From: Candidatus Shapirobacteria bacterium
GTDB taxonomy: Bacteria > Patescibacteriota > Microgenomatia > UBA12405
Reading direction: 5' to 3'
Assembly: GCA_003647605.1 (NCBI GenBank)
Contig: QMND01000030.1
Span: forward strand, 1-7,268
Length of the DNA: 7,268 bases
Each line of letters starts with the position of its first letter. Positions within the stretch are counted from its first letter, which is position 1. A model generated the notes under the pieces. That model was given only the letters and a program-made list of their open reading frames with translations, was not told the origin of the DNA and searched no databases. Position numbers and translations under genes: made by a program. Below, in pieces: positions 4,604-7,268 of this stretch.

Positions 4604-5164
4604 ATGAAACAACAGGTTTTGGAACAGAATTTTGAAATCATCACCGGCTATACATTTAGAACTGCCCTTAAATATACTAACTCAGGCAATTACAGAGTAG
4701 TTCAATCAAAAGACTTGTCTCAAAATCTAGTTATCGAATCTAAACAACTTCCCAAAATAAACTTCACAGTCAAATCTACAAACTCGGTCGTAAAAAAAGG
4801 TGACATATTACTTTCAGCCAAAGGATTGTTTAAGGCCTCCATTGTTAATCTGGGCAAAGATAAAATTATGGCATCGTCATCTGTCTACATTCTTCGGCCA
4901 AAATCAGATGTTTTTATCAGCAAATATGTGGCCATTTACCTAAATTCCCCTAGAGGACAAATTAGTTTAAAAAAAATAGCTTTTAGTGGGCAAATTAAAT
5001 TTATAAAACAATCAGATTTAAAAAAAATACCTATTACTAACCTCTCTTTAAGTAGGCAACAGATGATTATCGATGCTTATTCAAATTTAGAGGAATTGAA
5101 TCGGTTACAAATAAAACAACAGGAAATATACAATAATCTTATAAATTCGTTATTTAGTAATTAA
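4604..5164 (+). CDS. hsdS: Type I restriction-modification specificity subunit, half size
   Basis: HsdS chooses the DNA sequence for a type I methylase or restriction enzyme. This one has 186 residues, about half the usual 400 or so. It has one target-recognition domain (about 1-145), with the typical opening EIITGYTFRTALKY then NYRVVQSKDLS, the KKGDILLSAKG block (64-74), and ISLKKIAFSGQIKFIKQSDLKKIPI. One C-terminal coiled-coil spacer follows (about 146-186: LSRQQMIIDAY, then a Leu/Gln-rich helix). Half-size subunits of this sort usually dimerise to rebuild the two-domain shape and would read a symmetric, split target; that is inference here. The ATG at 4604 is chosen because a strong promoter ends 6 nt before it. 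hsdM follows after 17 nt. Two A8 tracts (4969-4976, 5030-5037) could allow slippage. Confidence 0.87.
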   Translation: MKQQVLEQNFEIITGYTFRTALKYTNSGNYRVVQSKDLSQNLVIESKQLPKINFTVKSTNSVVKKGDILLSAKGLFKASIVNLGKDKIMASSSVYILRPKSDVFISKYVAIYLNSPRGQISLKKIAFSGQIKFIKQSDLKKIPITNLSLSRQQMIIDAYSNLEELNRLQIKQQEIYNNLINSLFSN

Positions 5165-5181
5165 ATTATTTAAAACAAAAA

Positions 5182-6687
5182 ATGGCAAAATATACACAAA
5201 GCGAACTTAACAAAACCTTATGGGCGGCAGCCGATTCTTCCCGAACCACAGTCGATGCAGGTGTTTACAAAGACTATGTTTTAGTAATGCTTTTTTTCAA
5301 ATATCTAAGTGATTTGTCGAAGAAACAAAAGGCTAAATACGTCGAGAGGTTTGGAAACGACATTGATCGAATTGAAGCAAAAATGAAATTGGACAGATTT
5401 TATCTACCAGACGATGTGAATTTTGATTATATCTACAGCATCATTGAGCAAGATAATATCGGCGAGGAATTAAACAAGGTTTTTCACAAAATAGAGGAGC
5501 TAAATAAAGACAAACTAGAGGGAGTCTTCAGTGTCGATTTTAATTCTGAGGCTATATTAGGCAAACAAGAGGCCAGAAACAAGATGATTCGCAACTTGAT
5601 ACAAGATTTCCACCAAATAGACTTGTCAGAAGTTGATGATGATGTAATTGGCAATGCTTATATGTATATGATTGAACGATTTGGTGCAGATGCAGGCAAA
5701 AAAGCTGGAGAGTTCTTCACGCCAACCCATGTTTCCAAATTAGTGGCCATGTTATCTCAACCCAAAGAAGGTGATCGTATATGTGACTTTGCTTGCGGAT
5801 CTGGCGGTTTACTTTTGCTGGCAGGTAAGGAGGTCGAAAAGAAAGGTTCTAAAAACTATGCTCTTTATGGACAAGAATCAAAAGGAAGTACTTATCAATT
5901 GTGTCGAATGAATATGTTTTTACACGGACAGGATTCGGCTCGAATCGAATGGGGAGACACGCTAAATAATCCCCTGCTTCTAGAAAATGGCAATTTAATG
6001 AAATTTGATCGTATCGTCTTAAATCCCCCTTTCTCTCTTAAAAAATGGGGCTATGAAAATGCGGAACATGACAGGTTTAACAGATTTTTTAGAGGTATAC
6101 CGCCCAAAAATAAAGGTGATTATGCCTTTGTGTCTCATTTGGTTGAAACTTTAAAACCTAAAACAGGCAAGGGAGTTATTATCGTGCCTCACGGTGTACT
6201 TTTTAGGGGAGCCAAAGAAGGCAAAATTCGCGAGGCTTTATTGAGAGAGAATATCATCGATGCTGTTATTGGTTTACCGGCTAAACTTTTCCAGACTACT
6301 GGTATCCCTGTGGCTATTTTAGTCATAGATAGGTCTAGAGAACAAGGTGGAGCAAATGAAGACAAGAAAGATGTTTTATTTATTGAAGCATCCAAAGAGT
6401 TTAAGGCCGAAAAAGCTCAAAATATTCTTAGCGATGAAAATATTCAAAAGATTTTTGATACTTATGTCAACAGAAAGGAAATAGAAAAATTTTCTAGAGT
6501 TGTGGATTTGAACGAAATTGAAGAAAACGACTTTAATCTAAATATAACTAGGTATGTGGATACATTTGAGGAGGAAGAACCAGTTGATATTGAAGCCAAT
6601 TTGAAAGAGTTGGAAGATATAAATCCAAAGATTAAGAAATTGGGGGAGAAAATGGAGGGGTATTTGAGAAAATTGGGGATAAAGTAA
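5182..6687 (+). CDS. hsdM: Type I restriction-modification DNA methyltransferase subunit
   Basis: HsdM transfers a methyl group from S-adenosylmethionine to N6 of adenine at the site chosen by HsdS. The 501-residue protein is full length. It has an N-terminal helical HsdM domain (about 5-140: LNKTLWAAADSSR, YKDYVLVMLFFKYLSD), AGEFFTP (175-181), motif I DFACGSGG (202-209) for cofactor binding, and motif IV NPPF (281-284), the catalytic motif of N6-adenine methylases. KGDYAFVSHLVETL, the GVIIVPHGVLFRG block and LPAKLFQTTGIPVAILVI are also typical, and a charged C-terminal helix (about 465-495) probably contacts HsdS. It sits 17 nt after hsdS and 24 nt before the ORF6N gene, on the same strand, so the three are likely one operon. 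There is no clear Shine-Dalgarno sequence, only an A-rich stretch. Confidence 0.95.
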   Translation: MAKYTQSELNKTLWAAADSSRTTVDAGVYKDYVLVMLFFKYLSDLSKKQKAKYVERFGNDIDRIEAKMKLDRFYLPDDVNFDYIYSIIEQDNIGEELNKVFHKIEELNKDKLEGVFSVDFNSEAILGKQEARNKMIRNLIQDFHQIDLSEVDDDVIGNAYMYMIERFGADAGKKAGEFFTPTHVSKLVAMLSQPKEGDRICDFACGSGGLLLLAGKEVEKKGSKNYALYGQESKGSTYQLCRMNMFLHGQDSARIEWGDTLNNPLLLENGNLMKFDRIVLNPPFSLKKWGYENAEHDRFNRFFRGIPPKNKGDYAFVSHLVETLKPKTGKGVIIVPHGVLFRGAKEGKIREALLRENIIDAVIGLPAKLFQTTGIPVAILVIDRSREQGGANEDKKDVLFIEASKEFKAEKAQNILSDENIQKIFDTYVNRKEIEKFSRVVDLNEIEENDFNLNITRYVDTFEEEEPVDIEANLKELEDINPKIKKLGEKMEGYLRKLGIK

Positions 6688-6711
6688 TTTAAAAGATTGC
6701 AAAAGAAAACA

Positions 6712-7268
6712 ATGAATCAAAAAGTAAAATCAATAAACAACAGTATTAAAAACAAGATATTTACGATTCGTGGAACGCAGGTCATGCTTGATCGTGATTT
6801 AGCTGTATTGTATAAGACTGATACAAGAACACTAAAACAAGCTGTTAATAGAAATATTAAGAAATTTCCTTCAGACTTTTTGTATAAATTAAATGATAAT
6901 GATATTGAGTTGATGGTATCACAAATTGTGATACCATCAAAAAGTCATTTGGGTGGGGCTTTACCGTATGCTTTTACTGAACAAGGCGTAGCTATGCTTG
7001 CCTCAGTATTACATACAGATATGGCAATTAAAGTGAGTATTCAGATTATCCGTGCTTTTGTGCAAATGCGTAGCTTCTTATCTCAAAATGCTGAAATTTT
7101 TATTAGGTTGCAAAGACTTGAGGATTACAAAGAGCTATCTAGTAAACAGTTAAACAGATTACTTAAGGCTTTAGAAGATAAAACATTAAAACCAAAACAG
7201 GGCATTTTTTATGATGGACAAATTTTTGATGCTTATAAATTCGTTAATAAAATAATAAAATTCGCAAA
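6712..7268 (+). CDS. ORF6N-domain protein of restriction-modification locus, C-terminus beyond window edge
   Basis: This is a partial gene, with 185 codons open to the right edge. The N-terminal region (about 16-120) is an ORF6N domain, a DNA-binding-type domain first noted in phage proteins: FTIRGTQVMLDRDLAVLY, LKQAVNRNIKKFPSDFLYKL, then LGGALPYAFTEQGVAMLASVL and IIRAFVQMR. A helical, probably coiled-coil stretch follows (about 120-160), then IFYDGQIFDAYKFVNKIIKFA, the start of a second domain that is cut off. Proteins like this are often found between hsdM, hsdS and hsdR in type I loci; their job there is not established. It is probably co-transcribed with hsdM, and hsdR is the expected next gene. 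The start is the first ATG after the hsdM stop. A perfect inverted repeat lies in its coding sequence at 6910-6940. Confidence 0.85.
   Translation, partial: MNQKVKSINNSIKNKIFTIRGTQVMLDRDLAVLYKTDTRTLKQAVNRNIKKFPSDFLYKLNDNDIELMVSQIVIPSKSHLGGALPYAFTEQGVAMLASVLHTDMAIKVSIQIIRAFVQMRSFLSQNAEIFIRLQRLEDYKELSSKQLNRLLKALEDKTLKPKQGIFYDGQIFDAYKFVNKIIKFA
6910..6940. repeat. Perfect 15-bp-arm inverted repeat inside the ORF6N gene
   Basis: TTGATGGTATCACAA and TTGTGATACCATCAA are exact reverse complements separated by a single A. The 31-bp element encodes about residues 67-77 (LMVSQIVIPSK), in the variable stretch before the conserved GGALPYAF motif. On DNA it would suit binding by a symmetric dimer; in mRNA it would make a stable hairpin within the coding region. 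It is not followed by a U run, so it is not a standard terminator. Confidence 0.75.

Noticed and set aside
6189..6720. Two short minus-strand frames within hsdM
   Set aside because: Both are antisense to conserved hsdM sequence and lack any start signals or similarity.

Overview
The window is AT-rich bacterial chromosome with short intergenic gaps and small single-domain genes. Hardly any gene start carries a Shine-Dalgarno sequence. The style of the proteins (a divergent enolase with an ASGGNP N-terminal loop, a COG4112-like Nudix protein, small surface proteins with one membrane anchor) suggests a Candidate Phyla Radiation (Patescibacteria) genome, perhaps Microgenomates. That placement is an inference from general protein appearance; there is no rRNA or other marker here. 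TGA acts as a normal stop codon (end of the histidine phosphatase gene).

Left part (1-2200, minus strand): an HD-domain phosphohydrolase that runs off the left edge, a 242-residue membrane-anchored surface protein of unknown function, and a Nudix hydrolase. Between the last two lies a 26-bp perfect palindrome with a third half-site beside it. The Nudix gene is divergent from an enolase gene on the plus strand. Their ATG codons are only 31 bp apart, and two back-to-back extended -10 elements fill the gap, so both mRNAs are predicted to be leaderless.

Middle part (2232-4545): the enolase keeps every catalytic residue but has several altered active-site loops. Converging on its 3' end is a CopG-family antitoxin remnant, cut off inside its DNA-binding fold exactly where the enolase gene ends. 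This remnant has the only textbook Shine-Dalgarno site seen in the window. A histidine phosphatase (phosphoglycerate mutase-like) gene follows, lying between two imperfect direct repeats 715 bp apart.

Right part (4569-7268): a type I restriction-modification locus in the order hsdS - hsdM - ORF6N-domain protein, with hsdR presumably beyond the edge. HsdS is half size (one target-recognition domain), so it probably acts as a homodimer. The locus starts at a near-consensus promoter (TTGACA - 17 bp - TACAAT) placed 6 nt before the hsdS ATG, again predicting a leaderless mRNA. A perfect inverted repeat with 15-bp arms lies inside the ORF6N gene.

The most interesting themes are: (i) -10 elements placed 5-6 nt before ATG at four transcription-unit starts, including the very compact Nudix/enolase divergent promoter; (ii) the repeat-flanked phosphatase cassette; (iii) the antitoxin fragment that appears to supply the enolase stop codon; (iv) two unexplained strong palindromes. 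No RNA genes, CRISPR arrays or intact insertion sequences were seen.
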